A DNA stretch of 64,000 nt from Streptococcus mitis (GCF_000722705.1 NZ_JPFW01000009.1:186001-250000), one strand, 5' to 3'; positions 7,355-17,500 are shown, counted from the first letter of the stretch. Program-made: numbers and translations. Notes: generated by a model from the sequence alone, not told the origin.

Positions 7355-10015
7355 TTACAGCCATTCTTTATATTTCTTGATATAGATTTTTTTCACAATT
7401 GTCACGCTAATCATATACAAAATAATGATGAAAAGTAAAGAGATGAAATAAATCGGTTTTAAAGGAGTGAGATGAAGAAGACTTGCGAGTGGGCTGTAGG
7501 GAAGGAAGGTCACAAAGGCTGCAGCCAATAAGGTTGTCACAAGGACTAGCCAAGCTGGACGACTTTGTAAAAAGGGAATTTTGGCTGAACGCAGCATATG
7601 GATAACCATAGTCTGAGACCACATAGACTCGATAAACCAACCTGTCTGGAACAAGACAATAAAGCCTACGGCCGACTCTGCTCCATGAACATAGGCATGA
7701 CCTGTCGTCATGGGTACAATGATAAAATAAAGCAAGCTGAAGGTCAAAATATCAAAGGCAGAAGAGATAGGCCCCATCCAAACCATGAAACGTGTAATAG
7801 ACTTGGCTTCCCATGTATGCGGATTTCTCAAAAAATCTTTGTCCACCTTGTCAAAAGGCAAGGCAATACAAGACAAATCATAGACTAGATTTAGGATAAT
7901 CAAATGGACTGGTGCCATTGGTAAAAATGGTAAAAAGATTCCAGAGACCAATAGGGATAAGATATTTCCAAAATTAGAACTCACTGTCATCTTGATATAT
8001 TTGGTCATATTAGCATAGACCTTACGCCCTTCAACCAGTCCTTTTTCAAGTACCATGAGATCCTTATCAAGTAGGATAACATCAGCTGTTTCTTTAGCAA
8101 TATCTACTGCTGTATCAACAGAAATCCCCACATCTGCTACTTTCATAGAAGGGGCATCATTGATTCCATCTCCCATATAGCCAACAGCATGACCATTAGC
8201 CTTAAATTGCAAAATAATCCTTGCTTTTTGGTCAGGAGAAAGTTTGGCAAAGACTGTTACCTCCTCTACGGCTTGGGCCAATTCTTGATCACTCATCTGA
8301 TCAATTTCAGACCCCAATAGCATCTGATTGATATCTAAACCAACCTTTTCACAGACTGCTTGGGTAACTTTTTCGTTGTCTCCCGTTAAAATCTTTGTTT
8401 TAACTCCATGTTCTAACAAAGCCTTAATTGCTGGTGCTGCAGATGGTTTTGGTGGATCTAGGAAGGCTAAATAACCAGTTAGAATCATATCCCCTTCATC
8501 ATCAACTGTATAAGCATGACCTTCCCTCAAACCTGACTTATAGGCCACTCCCAAGACACGCAAACCTTGTTGATTGAGTTGTCGGACTTCCTCTAATATT
8601 TCTTCTCTAATAGCATCTGTCAAGGGAGTAATCACTCCTTGGTATTCCGCATGACTGGAAATCGTCAACATTTCCTCTAGGGCACCCTTGGTCACTAAAC
8701 TAACCACTTCGTGTTCATCCTTGACGATGACACTCATCCGTCTGCGTTCAAAATCAAAGGGAAGCTCATCTATTTTTTGAAAAGTTTGAGACAGATTTTG
8801 CAAGAGGGCGTGTTCTTTGGCTTCCTTTTCAGTCCGTTTGATAATGGCTCTGTCCATCAAATTTTTTAAGCCCGTTTGAAAATAAGAATTGAGATAAGCT
8901 CGTCTCAAGACAGTCAAATCCAAGCGTCCGTGGATGTCCAAGGGATATTCTAGAACGATTTCATCTTGGGTTAGAGTTCCTGTCTTATCTGTACACAAGA
9001 TATCAATCGCCCCTAAGTCCTGTATGGCATTGAGTTTCTTGATAACCACTTTTTCCTTGGCCATAATAATGGAGCCTTTTGCTAGACTGGCAGTGATGAT
9101 CATAGGAAGCATTTCAGGTGTCAATCCAACACCAACACTCAAAGCAAATACTCCAGCTTCCAGCCAGTCGCCATCTGTTAAACCATTGGACAAGAAAACG
9201 ATGGGCACCATGACCAACATCAAGCGGATCAAAAGCCAAGAGATACTGTTCATCTCCCGCTCAAACGAAGTGGGCTCGTCATAGGTGTTCAGAGTCTGCT
9301 CAATAGCCCCCATCATGGTATCATCACCAACCGCCAAAACCACGGCCTTGGCACTACCAGATAAGACATTGGTTCCCATAAAAGCCAAGGATTCGGCTTC
9401 GAGAAGACTATCAGATTGTTGAACCGTTGCCTTGGTCAAGGCCAATTTTTCAACAGAATCACTTTCGCCTGTCAAGCCAGACTGTTGTACAAAGAAATCG
9501 CGCGACTCAAATAAAAGAAGATCTGCTGGAATCATGTCTCCAGCGCTTAATTTAACCACGTCACCTACTACCAAATCATCGATAGGTACTTCTTGGATTT
9601 CTCCTTGACGAATGACTGTCGCTGTGTTGACAATCATTTTTGAAAGATTGGTGGCTGCCTTGTCACTGCGGAGTTCTTGGACAAATCGAATGCCTCCAGA
9701 AATGAGAACTAGGACAACAATGATAATGGAAGTCGTCGGATCCTCTTGACCTGGTTTTGCCAACCAGACATTGGTCACTAAGGAAATCACGGCGATAACC
9801 AGCAAGATGATTGTAAATGGATTGATAATAGATTCGTAAATCTTTTTGAGGATACTGTCTTCTTGGCCTTTGGTAATCACATTTTCGCCATAGAGGTCAC
9901 GATTTTTTTCGACCTGTTCCTCTGTCAAACCGTTTAAACTGGTATGATAAAAAGTTAGACTCTCGTCTAAAGGGACTTGAATAGCTGTTGCTAATCTTTC
10001 TTTTGTTGTTTTCAT
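7355..10015 (-). CDS. mgtA: Magnesium-importing P-type ATPase (MgtA type IIIB)
   Basis: An 886-aa P3B-type ATPase predicted to bring Mg2+ into the cell. Actuator motif TGES is at 182-185, the phosphorylation site DKTGTLT starts at Asp343, and the hinge TGDN and GDGINDAP motifs follow. The M4 signature GLTPEMLPMI (about 298-306) is the diagnostic Mg-transporter sequence and differs from the Ca2+-type (PEGLP). There are about ten helices, and the C-terminal half ends in paired hydrophobic hairpins. The start is supported by AGGAG 6 bp upstream. The 400-bp leader carries an M-box-like element, a terminator, a 23-aa leader peptide and competing hairpins, which argues for Mg2+-dependent attenuation. 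Confidence 0.92.
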   Translation of the reverse strand: MKTTKERLATAIQVPLDESLTFYHTSLNGLTEEQVEKNRDLYGENVITKGQEDSILKKIYESIINPFTIILLVIAVISLVTNVWLAKPGQEDPTTSIIIVVLVLISGGIRFVQELRSDKAATNLSKMIVNTATVIRQGEIQEVPIDDLVVGDVVKLSAGDMIPADLLLFESRDFFVQQSGLTGESDSVEKLALTKATVQQSDSLLEAESLAFMGTNVLSGSAKAVVLAVGDDTMMGAIEQTLNTYDEPTSFEREMNSISWLLIRLMLVMVPIVFLSNGLTDGDWLEAGVFALSVGVGLTPEMLPMIITASLAKGSIIMAKEKVVIKKLNAIQDLGAIDILCTDKTGTLTQDEIVLEYPLDIHGRLDLTVLRRAYLNSYFQTGLKNLMDRAIIKRTEKEAKEHALLQNLSQTFQKIDELPFDFERRRMSVIVKDEHEVVSLVTKGALEEMLTISSHAEYQGVITPLTDAIREEILEEVRQLNQQGLRVLGVAYKSGLREGHAYTVDDEGDMILTGYLAFLDPPKPSAAPAIKALLEHGVKTKILTGDNEKVTQAVCEKVGLDINQMLLGSEIDQMSDQELAQAVEEVTVFAKLSPDQKARIILQFKANGHAVGYMGDGINDAPSMKVADVGISVDTAVDIAKETADVILLDKDLMVLEKGLVEGRKVYANMTKYIKMTVSSNFGNILSLLVSGIFLPFLPMAPVHLIILNLVYDLSCIALPFDKVDKDFLRNPHTWEAKSITRFMVWMGPISSAFDILTFSLLYFIIVPMTTGHAYVHGAESAVGFIVLFQTGWFIESMWSQTMVIHMLRSAKIPFLQSRPAWLVLVTTLLAAAFVTFLPYSPLASLLHLTPLKPIYFISLLFIIILYMISVTIVKKIYIKKYKEWL

Positions 10016-10030
10016 TGGTTTCTCCTATCT

Positions 10031-10111
10031 GTATGAATGATGTGTTTCATACACAGAGACCAATCACTTTATAAGGGCAGAACGACACAAATCAGCGATT
10101 GGCTGTGTATG
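10031..10111 (-). promoter_or_regulatory. Mutually exclusive leader hairpins before mgtA
   Basis: Hairpin 1 pairs 10094-10111 with 10048-10056 plus 10060-10068, giving an 18-bp stem with a 3-nt bulge. Its 5' arm lies inside the leader-peptide codons. Hairpin 2 pairs 10046-10052 with 10031-10037 (GTATGAA/TTCATAC), just upstream of the mgtA ribosome site. Both need 10048-10052, so only one can form at a time. A ribosome on the leader peptide would mask the 5' arm of hairpin 1 and favour hairpin 2. Pairing is read directly; the switching role is inference. Confidence 0.6.
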
Positions 10112-10140
10112 TGCGGTTCCGGATGGTCGTCAATTTGCAT
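10069..10140 (-). CDS. Putative mgtA leader peptide (23 aa)
   Basis: An ORF of 23 codons with ATG at 10138-10140, stop TAA at 10069-10071 and an excellent RBS AAAGGAG at 10148-10154, 7 nt from the start. The peptide begins MQIDDHPEPHIHSQ, an acidic/proline-rich start similar in kind, though not in sequence, to enterobacterial MgtL (whose Asp/Glu/Pro codons destabilise ribosomes at low Mg2+). It ends with Val/Leu residues. It lies between the upstream M-box/terminator and mgtA, with its codons forming one arm of a long hairpin. Too short for homology evidence; support is the RBS, location and structure. Confidence 0.55.
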   Translation of the reverse strand: MQIDDHPEPHIHSQSLICVVLPL

Positions 10141-10169
10141 CGTCTGTCTCCTTTCTTTGTTTTAAACAG

Positions 10170-10199
10170 TAGAAAATCCCACCATAAAATGGCAGGATT
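10170..10199 (-). terminator. Attenuator-type hairpin in the mgtA leader
   Basis: Minus strand: a 10-bp stem AATCCTGCCA / TGGTGGGATT (10190-10199 and 10175-10184) with a 5-nt loop, followed by TTTTCT. It lies between the M-box-like region and the leader peptide, the position expected for the riboswitch expression platform. Confidence 0.6.
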
Positions 10200-10224
10200 A
10201 AAAAACTAAATATCTGTTTTTTCG

Positions 10225-10365
10225 TTCAAGCTTTAACTCCATAGGGCAATGTAATGAGCTTAGTCTTAGCCTTCGCGACCAAAACTGTTGACCAACGAGT
10301 AGTGTCTCCACTGCTTTGCGGTAGTCATCCGTATCCCTATGGTAGCCTCACCTACCGTTTTCGTC
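10225..10365 (-). ncRNA. M-box-like (ykoK) Mg2+ riboswitch aptamer
   Basis: The minus strand opens with ACGGTAGGTGAGGCTACC, which matches the conserved M-box start GTTAGGTGAGGCT. It closes by pairing CCATAGGG (near 10335-10342) with CCCTATGG (10239-10246), leaving a structured core of about 90 nt that includes GAGACAC and TTGGTCGCGAAGG segments. It precedes an mgtA Mg2+ transporter, as M-box elements usually do. I judged this by motif and context, not a covariance model. A different metal-sensing leader remains possible. Confidence 0.7.
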
Positions 10366-10418
10366 TTTCAGTATAAACCTTTAAATTTTAAAAGTCAATC
10401 ATTTGAATTGTTTGACTC

Positions 10419-11480
10419 TTAAATGACTATCAACTCTTTTGGAGCCAAGGTCAATAATTCACAACCTGTCTCTGTAATCAAGATATCATCCTCTATACGA
10501 ACACCGTATTTACCTTCGATATAGATACCTGGCTCATCGGTCAAGGTCATACCTGCCTTAATAGTTTCTGTAGAAGTCTGGCTAAAGTAAGGCTCTTCAT
10601 GGATATCCAGGCCAATACCGTGCCCAATACCGTGGGTAAAGTAGTCACCATAACCTGCCTCAATGATAATATCACGAGGGATTTTGTCAAAGTCACGGAA
10701 ACCTAATCCTGCCTTGGCTTGATCGATCAAGGCTTGGTTGGCTTTGAGAACTGTATTGTAAATCTCTGCTTGCTCGTCGCTAACATGGCCCAGATAGATA
10801 GTCCGTGTCATATCACTGACATAGTGATCATAGAGACAGCCGAAGTCCATGGTAATAGCTTCTCCCAGCTCAACTGGTTTGTGCATGGGATGGGCATGAG
10901 GTTTGGAAGAGTTGATACCGCTAGCTAGAATCGTATCAAAAGATAAGCCTGACGCTCCTAGCTCCCGCATGCGGAAGTCAAGGAAGTTGGCAATCTCAAT
11001 TTCAGTCTTTCCTGGCTTAATAAAGTCAAGCGCATCGCGGAAAGCTCGGTCTGAGATAGAACAAGCCTTGCGAATAGCTGCAATTTCCTCCTCATCCTTA
11101 ATCATTCGAAGACCTTCAACAAACTGAGTTTGTGGAAGTAAGTCCAAACCTGCAAAAGCTGCCTGCATACGGTGATAATAAGAGACCGAAATCTCATCTT
11201 CAAAACCGATTCTAGAAAAGCCCATATCCTTGACAATACCTGCAATGACAGCCAATTCATCGCGATCAGCCACAATCTCAAAACCACTGGTTTCTTGCTT
11301 AGCTGCAATGATATAGCGAGAATCTGTCACCAAAACCTGACGGTCACGGCTGATGAAGACTGTTCCGTTTGAGCCCCAAAAACCAGTCAGGTAATAGACG
11401 TTTTTAAGGTTGTTGATAATGATGCCATCTAGTTCTTTTTCTTGCATTTTAGCTAGAAATGCTTGTACACGTTTATTCAT
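10419..11480 (-). CDS. M24 Xaa-Pro peptidase (aminopeptidase P / YqhT type)
   Basis: A 353-aa metallopeptidase cleaving peptides with proline at the second position. The N-terminal creatinase-like domain (residues 1-130, [13 protein letters not shown]) is followed by the pita-bread catalytic domain. Metal ligands lie in [18 protein letters not shown] (two Asp), [13 protein letters not shown] (His), [11 protein letters not shown] (Glu) and [10 protein letters not shown] (Glu). Length fits the short cytoplasmic Firmicute form. It overlaps the end of uvrA by 8 bp and follows it in the same operon. The mgtA riboswitch begins directly downstream. Confidence 0.9.
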   Translation of the reverse strand: MNKRVQAFLAKMQEKELDGIIINNLKNVYYLTGFWGSNGTVFISRDRQVLVTDSRYIIAAKQETSGFEIVADRDELAVIAGIVKDMGFSRIGFEDEISVSYYHRMQAAFAGLDLLPQTQFVEGLRMIKDEEEIAAIRKACSISDRAFRDALDFIKPGKTEIEIANFLDFRMRELGASGLSFDTILASGINSSKPHAHPMHKPVELGEAITMDFGCLYDHYVSDMTRTIYLGHVSDEQAEIYNTVLKANQALIDQAKAGLGFRDFDKIPRDIIIEAGYGDYFTHGIGHGIGLDIHEEPYFSQTSTETIKAGMTLTDEPGIYIEGKYGVRIEDDILITETGCELLTLAPKELIVI

Positions 11481-14304
11481 GATGTAACTTTCCTTTCAAA
11501 TAATGTCCTGTGTAGCTGGCTTCATTGGTCGCTACTTCTTCTGGAGTTCCTGTTGCGATGATGGTTCCACCACCGACACCGCCCTCAGGACCCAGGTCGA
11601 TAATATGGTCTGCTGTCTTAATGACATCCAGATTGTGCTCAATGACAAGAACTGTATTGCCATCGTCAACAAAGCGAGCGAGAACCTTGAGCAAGCGAGC
11701 GATATCCTCAGTATGAAGCCCTGTCGTCGGTTCATCCAGAATATAGAATGACTTGCCTGTCGAGCGTTTGTGAAGTTCGCTAGCCAACTTCATACGCTGG
11801 GCTTCTCCCCCAGAAAGGGTGGTAGCAGGTTGCCCCAATGTCACATAACCAAGTCCCACATCCTTGATAGTCTGAAGTTTGCGTTGAATTTTCGGAATAT
11901 GTTGGAAGAACTCCACCGCATCATTGACCGTCATGTCCAAGACCTGTGAAATATTTTTTTCCTTGTAGTGAACTTCTAGGGTTTCACTGTTATAGCGGGT
12001 CCCGTGGCAAACTTCACAAGCCACATAAACATCTGGCAAGAAGTGCATCTCAATCTTGATGATCCCGTCACCTGAACAGGCTTCACAACGACCTCCCTTG
12101 ACGTTGAAACTGAAACGCCCCTTCTTGTAGCCTCGAATCTTGGCTTCGTTTGTCTGGGCAAAGAGGTCACGTATATCATCAAAAACTCCCGTATAGGTAG
12201 CAGGGTTAGACCTTGGCGTCCGTCCGATTGGGCTCTGGTCAATATCAATCAAGCGGTCTACATGCTCAATCCCTGTGATGGTCTTGAATTTACCAGGCTT
12301 GTCTGAATTGCGGTTGAGCTTCTGGGCAATAGCTTTTTTGAGGATGCTATTGATTAGGGTAGATTTCCCTGAACCCGATACCCCTGTCACCGCAATGAAT
12401 TTTCCTAGTGGGAAACGAGCCGTGACATTTTGCAAGTTATTCTCACGTGCACCTGTCACCTCGATAAAACGACCATTTCCCACACGACGCTCTTCTGGTA
12501 CTGGAATGGCACGTTTACCTGACAAGTACTGGCCTGTGATAGACTTGCTGTTGCGAGCCACCTGTTTAGGGGTTCCTGCCGCAACAATCTCTCCACCAAA
12601 AACACCGGCACCGGGACCAACGTCAATCAGATAATCCGCCTCGTGCATGGTATCTTCGTCGTGTTCCACCACGATAAGAGTATTGCCCAAATCACGCATC
12701 TTTTTGAGACTGGCAATCAGGCGGTCATTGTCCCTCTGATGAAGACCAATTGACGGCTCATCTAGGATATAAAGGACTCCTGATAGGTTGGAACCAATCT
12801 GGGTCGCCAAGCGAATACGCTGACTTTCCCCACCTGAAAGGGTTCCTGCTGAACGTGACAGGGTCAGATAGTTGAGTCCCACGTTATTAAGGAAGGTCAA
12901 GCGGTCCTTGATTTCCTTGAGAATGGGCCGAGCAATGATGGCTTCATTTTCAGATAAGGTCAGCTGGCTCACCAAGTCCAAGTGGTCTGCGATCGACAGG
13001 TCTGAGATTTCTCCGATATGTGGTCCTTGCTCGCCACCCACACGGACAGACAAGGCCTGGTCATTGAGACGGTAACCGTGACAGGTTCCGCAGGTCAGCT
13101 CATTCATGTAGAGACGCATCTGAGTGCGGGTGTAATCACTGTTGGTCTCGTGATAGCGACGCTTGATATTATTGACAACTCCCTCAAACGGAATGTCAAT
13201 ATCGCGCACGCCACCAAATTCATTCTCATAGTGGAAATGGAATTCCTTGCCATCTGAGCCGTAGAGAATCAAGTTCTTATCTTCTTCTGACAAGTCTTCA
13301 AAAGGCTTATCCATATCCACTCCAAAGGCTGTCATAGCCTGCTCTAGCATGTTTGGATAGTAGTTAGATGAAATAGGATTCCAAGGTGCTAGCGCTCCCT
13401 CACGTAAGGTTTTGCTGGCATCTGGTACTACCAAATCAGTATCCACCTCCAGCTTGATGCCCAAGCCATCACACTCACTACAAGAGCCAAAAGGAGCATT
13501 GAAGGAGAAGAGACGAGGCTCTAACTCTGGGACAGTAAAACCACAAACTGGACAGGCATAATGCTCAGAGAAGAGCAACGCAGAGTCGTCCATGGTGTCG
13601 ATAATAACATAGCCTTCTGCGATACGAAGGGCAGCCTCAATGGAATCAAAGAGACGGCTACGAATGCCCTCCTTTATGACAATACGGTCAACTACGACAT
13701 CAATATTGTGTTGCTTGCTCTTAGACAAGTCTGGCACTTCGGTCACATCATAGACTTCCCCATCCACACGGACGCGAACATAACCATCTTTCTGAACCTT
13801 TTCAATGACGTTCTTATGCTGTCCTTTTTTCTTGCGGATGACAGGAGCTAAGATTTGCAGGCGCTGACGTTCTGGCAGTTCCAAAACCTTATCCACAATT
13901 TGCTCCACAGAAGAGGCCTTGATAGCCCCATGCCCGTTGATACAGTAAGGCGTCCCCACACGTGCGTAGAGGAGACGCAGATAGTCATTGATTTCAGTCG
14001 TTGTTCCCACCGTCGAACGAGGGTTTTTGCTAGTCGTTTTCTGGTCGATGGAAATAGCTGGGCTCAGACCATCAATAGCATCTACATCAGGTTTCTCCAT
14101 ATTTCCCAAGAATTGACGAGCGTAGGCTGACAAACTCTCCACATAGCGACGTTGTCCCTCAGCATAGAGGGTATCAAAGGCCAGACTTGATTTCCCTGAA
14201 CCTGACAAGCCTGTCACGACAACCAACTTGTCTCGTGGAATTTCCACATCAATATTTTTTAAATTATGGGCACGCGCCCCATGAATGACAATTTTATCTT
14301 GCAT
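11473..14304 (-). CDS. uvrA: Excinuclease ABC subunit A
   Basis: Damage-recognition ATPase of nucleotide excision repair, acting as a dimer with UvrB. It has two ABC modules: Walker [10 protein letters not shown] near residue 33 and GVSGSGKST near 640, with LSGGESQR and LSGGEAQR signatures and [10 protein letters not shown] / [10 protein letters not shown] Walker B motifs. Zinc modules are CPVCGF...CSEC and CEACSGDG...CEVCHG. I chose ATG 14304 ([14 protein letters not shown], 943 aa, usual length) because the upstream in-frame ATG lies inside the promoter -10 element. The RBS at this start is weak (AGAAAG). Confidence 0.95.
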   Translation of the reverse strand: MQDKIVIHGARAHNLKNIDVEIPRDKLVVVTGLSGSGKSSLAFDTLYAEGQRRYVESLSAYARQFLGNMEKPDVDAIDGLSPAISIDQKTTSKNPRSTVGTTTEINDYLRLLYARVGTPYCINGHGAIKASSVEQIVDKVLELPERQRLQILAPVIRKKKGQHKNVIEKVQKDGYVRVRVDGEVYDVTEVPDLSKSKQHNIDVVVDRIVIKEGIRSRLFDSIEAALRIAEGYVIIDTMDDSALLFSEHYACPVCGFTVPELEPRLFSFNAPFGSCSECDGLGIKLEVDTDLVVPDASKTLREGALAPWNPISSNYYPNMLEQAMTAFGVDMDKPFEDLSEEDKNLILYGSDGKEFHFHYENEFGGVRDIDIPFEGVVNNIKRRYHETNSDYTRTQMRLYMNELTCGTCHGYRLNDQALSVRVGGEQGPHIGEISDLSIADHLDLVSQLTLSENEAIIARPILKEIKDRLTFLNNVGLNYLTLSRSAGTLSGGESQRIRLATQIGSNLSGVLYILDEPSIGLHQRDNDRLIASLKKMRDLGNTLIVVEHDEDTMHEADYLIDVGPGAGVFGGEIVAAGTPKQVARNSKSITGQYLSGKRAIPVPEERRVGNGRFIEVTGARENNLQNVTARFPLGKFIAVTGVSGSGKSTLINSILKKAIAQKLNRNSDKPGKFKTITGIEHVDRLIDIDQSPIGRTPRSNPATYTGVFDDIRDLFAQTNEAKIRGYKKGRFSFNVKGGRCEACSGDGIIKIEMHFLPDVYVACEVCHGTRYNSETLEVHYKEKNISQVLDMTVNDAVEFFQHIPKIQRKLQTIKDVGLGYVTLGQPATTLSGGEAQRMKLASELHKRSTGKSFYILDEPTTGLHTEDIARLLKVLARFVDDGNTVLVIEHNLDVIKTADHIIDLGPEGGVGGGTIIATGTPEEVATNEASYTGHYLKGKLHHE

Positions 14305-14335
14305 CTTTGTTCTTTCTAGTCCATTATTGCTTACC

Positions 14336-14344
14336 ATTATACCA
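14336..14344 (-). promoter_or_regulatory. Extended -10 promoter of uvrA
   Basis: Minus strand TGGTATAAT. Its position rules out the first in-frame ATG of the uvrA reading frame as the start, since that codon overlaps the promoter. Confidence 0.65.
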
Positions 14345-14385
14345 AAAAAAGTGAGATTCTATTACCCAAAAGGCTGATTTTGTAG

Positions 14386-14391
14386 TATAAT
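14386..14391 (+). promoter_or_regulatory. -10 element of the corA operon
   Basis: TATAAT, 45 bp before the corA start, divergent from the uvrA promoter. The -35 is weak. Confidence 0.5.
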
Positions 14392-14435
14392 AGTACGGTG
14401 TGAAAAAATCTGAAAAATGAGAAAGGATAAGGGAT

Positions 14436-15380
14436 ATGAAACAAGTTTTTCTCTCTACAACAACTGAATTTAAAGAGATCGATACACTTGAACCGGGTAC
14501 TTGGATCAATCTCGTCAATCCGACTCAAAATGAATCACTCGAAATCGCTAACGCCTTCGATATTGATATTGCTGACCTTCGAGCACCGCTCGATGCGGAA
14601 GAAATGTCTCGTATTACCATTGAAGACGAGTACACCCTGATTATCGTAGACGTTCCGGTCACAGAGGAAAGAAATAACCGCACCTATTACGTTACCATCC
14701 CGCTTGGTATTATCATCACCGAGGAAACCATTATCACTACGTGTTTGGAACCACTACCAGTCCTCGATGTCTTTATCAACCGTCGCTTGCGTAATTTCTA
14801 CACCTTCATGCGTTCACGTTTCATCTTTCAGATCCTCTATCGTAATGCAGAGCTTTACCTAACAGCCCTTCGTTCGATTGATCGTAAGAGTGAACAAATC
14901 GAAAGTCAACTGCATCAATCAACTCGTAATGAAGAATTGATTGAGCTCATGGAATTGGAAAAAACCATCGTCTATTTCAAGGCCTCACTCAAGACAAATG
15001 AGCGCGTGATTAAGAAATTGACCAGCTCAACCAGCAATATCAAGAAATACCTTGAAGACGAAGACCTGCTTGAAGATACCCTGATTGAAACCCAACAGGC
15101 CATCGAGATGGCAGACATTTATGGAAATGTCTTGCACTCTATGACAGAGACCTTCGCCTCTATCATTTCCAACAACCAGAACAACATTATGAAGACCTTG
15201 GCCCTTGTGACCATCGTCATGTCCATCCCAACCATGGTCTTTTCTGCCTACGGGATGAACTTTAAGGATAATGAAATCCCCCTAAATGGCGAGCCAAATG
15301 CCTTCTGGTTAATCGTCTTTATCGCCTTTGCTATGAGTGTCTCGCTCACTCTCTATCTCATCCATAAAAAATGGTTCTAA
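14436..15380 (+). CDS. corA: CorA-family Mg2+/divalent cation transporter
   Basis: A 314-aa member of the CorA/MIT family, a pentameric channel for Mg2+ and related divalent ions. The long N-terminal cytoplasmic domain ends in a coiled helix region (residues 140-245). Two C-terminal membrane helices follow, with the invariant YGMNF selectivity motif at the end of the first (near residue 274). The second helix ends with basic HKKWF. The gene is divergent from uvrA and followed by a DUF1129 membrane protein 11 bp later, so the two are probably co-transcribed. Together with mgtA the window holds two Mg2+ transport routes. Confidence 0.93.
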   Translation: MKQVFLSTTTEFKEIDTLEPGTWINLVNPTQNESLEIANAFDIDIADLRAPLDAEEMSRITIEDEYTLIIVDVPVTEERNNRTYYVTIPLGIIITEETIITTCLEPLPVLDVFINRRLRNFYTFMRSRFIFQILYRNAELYLTALRSIDRKSEQIESQLHQSTRNEELIELMELEKTIVYFKASLKTNERVIKKLTSSTSNIKKYLEDEDLLEDTLIETQQAIEMADIYGNVLHSMTETFASIISNNQNNIMKTLALVTIVMSIPTMVFSAYGMNFKDNEIPLNGEPNAFWLIVFIAFAMSVSLTLYLIHKKWF

Positions 15381-15391
15381 GAGGAGTTCCT

Positions 15392-16069
15392 ATGTCTCAG
15401 ATTGATCTACAAAAATTAACTAAGAAAAACCAAGAGTTTGTCCACATCGCTACTCAGCAATTCATCAAAGATGGGAAAACAGATGCTGAAATTAAGGCTA
15501 TTTTTGAGGAAGTCATTCCCCAAATCCTTGAAGAGCAAGCCAAGGGTACGACTGCTCGTTCCCTCTATGGCGCACCAACTCACTGGGCTCATAGCTTCAC
15601 TGTCAAAGAGCAATATGAAAAAGAGCATCCAAAAGAAAATGATGATCCAAAACTGATGATTATGGACTCAGCCCTTTTCATCACTAGCCTCTTTGCCCTC
15701 GTCAGCGCCCTCACAACCTTCTTCTCAGCAGATCAAGCTTTCGGCTATGGATTTGTCACCCTCCTGTTAGTTGGACTGGTTGGTGGATTTGCCTTCTACT
15801 TGATGTACTACTTTGTTTACCAATACTATGGACCAGATATGGACCGCAGTCAACGTCCACCTTTCTGGAAATCTGTACTGGTTATCCTAGCTTCTATGTT
15901 CCTTTGGTTGCTTGTCTTCTTTGCAACAAGCTTCCTACCAGCTAGCCTTAACCCAGTACTGGCTCCATTGCCACTAGCTATTATGGGTGCAGCTCTCCTA
16001 GCCCTTCGCTTCTATCTCAAGAAACGCTTCAACATCCGAAGCGCAAGTGCAGGACCAACACGCTATTAA
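15392..16069 (+). CDS. DUF1129 family membrane protein
   Basis: A 225-aa DUF1129 protein. The soluble N-terminal ~90 residues (LTKKNQEFVHIATQQFIKDG) are followed by four hydrophobic helices between about 95 and 205, and the C-terminus is basic (FYLKKRFNIRS). The start at 15392 is preferred because GAGGAG stands 6 bp before it. An upstream in-frame ATG overlaps the end of corA. The molecular role is unknown. Co-transcription with corA suggests, but does not show, a link to ion homeostasis. A strong terminator follows. Confidence 0.85.
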   Translation: MSQIDLQKLTKKNQEFVHIATQQFIKDGKTDAEIKAIFEEVIPQILEEQAKGTTARSLYGAPTHWAHSFTVKEQYEKEHPKENDDPKLMIMDSALFITSLFALVSALTTFFSADQAFGYGFVTLLLVGLVGGFAFYLMYYFVYQYYGPDMDRSQRPPFWKSVLVILASMFLWLLVFFATSFLPASLNPVLAPLPLAIMGAALLALRFYLKKRFNIRSASAGPTRY

Positions 16070-16082
16070 GAAAAATGATAAA

Positions 16083-16109
16083 AGCAACTGCAGGTGCGGT
16101 TGCTTTTTT
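16083..16109 (+). terminator. Terminator of corA-DUF1129
   Basis: AGCAAC-TGC-AGGT-GCG-GTTGCT stem followed by TTTTTT, 14 bp past the stop. Confidence 0.85.
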
Positions 16110-16185
16110 ACTACTTTCCTGATTTAAAAGCATTCTTCTGAAATCCCACATAGCTTTCTCTTATCTTTTTTGATAAAATAGGCTC

Positions 16186-16335
16186 ATACTCAATGAAAAT
16201 CAAAGAGCAAACTAGGAAGCTAGCCGCAGGTTGCTCAAAGCACTGCTTTGAGGTTGTAGATAGAACTGACGAAGTCAGTAACATATATACAGTAAGGCGA
16301 AGCTGACGCGGTTTGAAGAGATTTTCGAAGAGTAT
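16186..16335. repeat. BOX element with boxB-like core
   Basis: Starts ATACTCAATGAAAATCAAAG (boxC end, reversed), carries an internal boxB-like segment (GTAGATAGAACTGACGAAGT) and ends GAAGAGATTTTCGAAGAGTAT (boxA end, split here as CGGTTTGAAGAG and ATTTTCGAAGAGTAT). It lies immediately upstream of the S66 peptidase gene, so its transcript could form part of that 5' UTR. Confidence 0.9.
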
Positions 16336-16360
16336 CAATCTATTTCTAGGAGGGTGAGAT

Positions 16361-17395
16361 ATGATTTCTACTATTGGTATTGTTAGTTTATCTAGTGGCA
16401 TTATCGGAGAAGACTTTGTCAAACATGAAGTGGACTTGGGTGTCCAACGTCTCAAGGATTTGGGACTCAATCCTATCTTTTTGCCCCATTCGTTAAAAGG
16501 CTTAGACTTTATCAAGGACCATCCTGAAGCCCGTGCAGAGGATTTGATACAGGCCTTTTCTGATGATAGCATCGACATGATCCTATGCGCCATCGGTGGA
16601 GACGATACCTATCGTTTGTTGCCCTACCTTTTTGAAAATGACCAACTAGAAAAGGTTATCAAACAAAAGATTTTTCTTGGTTTCTCAGATACAACCATGA
16701 ACCATCTCATGTTGCATAAACTAGGAATCCAGACTTTTTATGGGCAATCCTTTTTAGCAGACATTTGTGAATTGGACAAGGAGATGTTGCCCTATAGCTT
16801 TCACTACTTTAAAGAATTGATCGAGACAGGAAAAATCTCAGAAATCCACCCTAGTGACGTTTGGTATGAGGAACGAACTGATTTTAGTCCCAAGGCTCTG
16901 GGAACACCTCGTATCAGTCATGCAAATACCGGTTTTGAGTTGTTGCAAGGAAATGCACAGTTCGAGGGAAAAATCCTCGGTGGTTGCCTCGAATCCCTCT
17001 ACGATATCTTTGACAACTCTCGATATGCAGACAGCACGGAGCTCTGCCAAAAGTACAAACTTTTCCCTGATTTGTCAGACTGGAAAGGAAAAATACTCTT
17101 ACTAGAAACAAGCGAAGAAAAGCCTGAGCTGGAAGACTTCAAAAATATGTTGCGGACTTTAAAAGACACTGGTATATTCAAGGTCATCAGTGGACTCTTG
17201 GTCGGAAAACCTATGGATGAAACTTTCTATGATGACTATAAAGAGGCACTATTGGATATCATTGACAGCAATATCCCTATTGTCTATAATCTGAATGTCG
17301 GCCACGCAACTCCAAGAGCAATTGTCCCCTTCGGAGTCCATGCCCATGTAGATGCACAGGAGCAAATCATTCGCTTTGACTATAACAAAAAATAA
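16361..17395 (+). CDS. S66 family peptidase (LD-carboxypeptidase / MccF-like)
   Basis: A 344-aa Ser peptidase of family S66, which includes LD-carboxypeptidases trimming muropeptides and MccF proteins that hydrolyse microcin-C-type peptidyl nucleotides. The N-terminal domain starts STIGIVSLSSG and has CAIGGDDTYRLLPYL, which fits the nucleophile region, followed by FLGFSDTTMNHL. The C-terminal domain has GKILGGCLESL and ends NVGHATPRAIVPFGVHA, where a catalytic His is expected. RBS is GGAGGG. Without structure or assay I cannot separate cell-wall recycling from peptide-nucleotide immunity. Confidence 0.87.
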   Translation: MISTIGIVSLSSGIIGEDFVKHEVDLGVQRLKDLGLNPIFLPHSLKGLDFIKDHPEARAEDLIQAFSDDSIDMILCAIGGDDTYRLLPYLFENDQLEKVIKQKIFLGFSDTTMNHLMLHKLGIQTFYGQSFLADICELDKEMLPYSFHYFKELIETGKISEIHPSDVWYEERTDFSPKALGTPRISHANTGFELLQGNAQFEGKILGGCLESLYDIFDNSRYADSTELCQKYKLFPDLSDWKGKILLLETSEEKPELEDFKNMLRTLKDTGIFKVISGLLVGKPMDETFYDDYKEALLDIIDSNIPIVYNLNVGHATPRAIVPFGVHAHVDAQEQIIRFDYNKK

Positions 17396-17500
17396 ATAGT
17401 TTCTCTATTTTTGTGCTTTTGTATTCGTTTTCGTTACAATTTGTATCTGAATTTATTGCATTTCGCTAATTTCTATGATATCCTTTTGAAGGAGGTGTAT

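Noticed and set aside
11503-14130. Several long frames on the + strand opposite uvrA
   Set aside because: They are antisense shadows of a high-confidence gene, lack ribosome sites and have no recognisable domains. The same holds for frames opposite mutL, mnmG, rnjA, mnmA and sdaAA.
16111-16593. 160-aa minus-strand frame overlapping the BOX element and the start of the S66 peptidase gene
   Set aside because: It reads through a non-coding repeat and is antisense to a real gene. No RBS.
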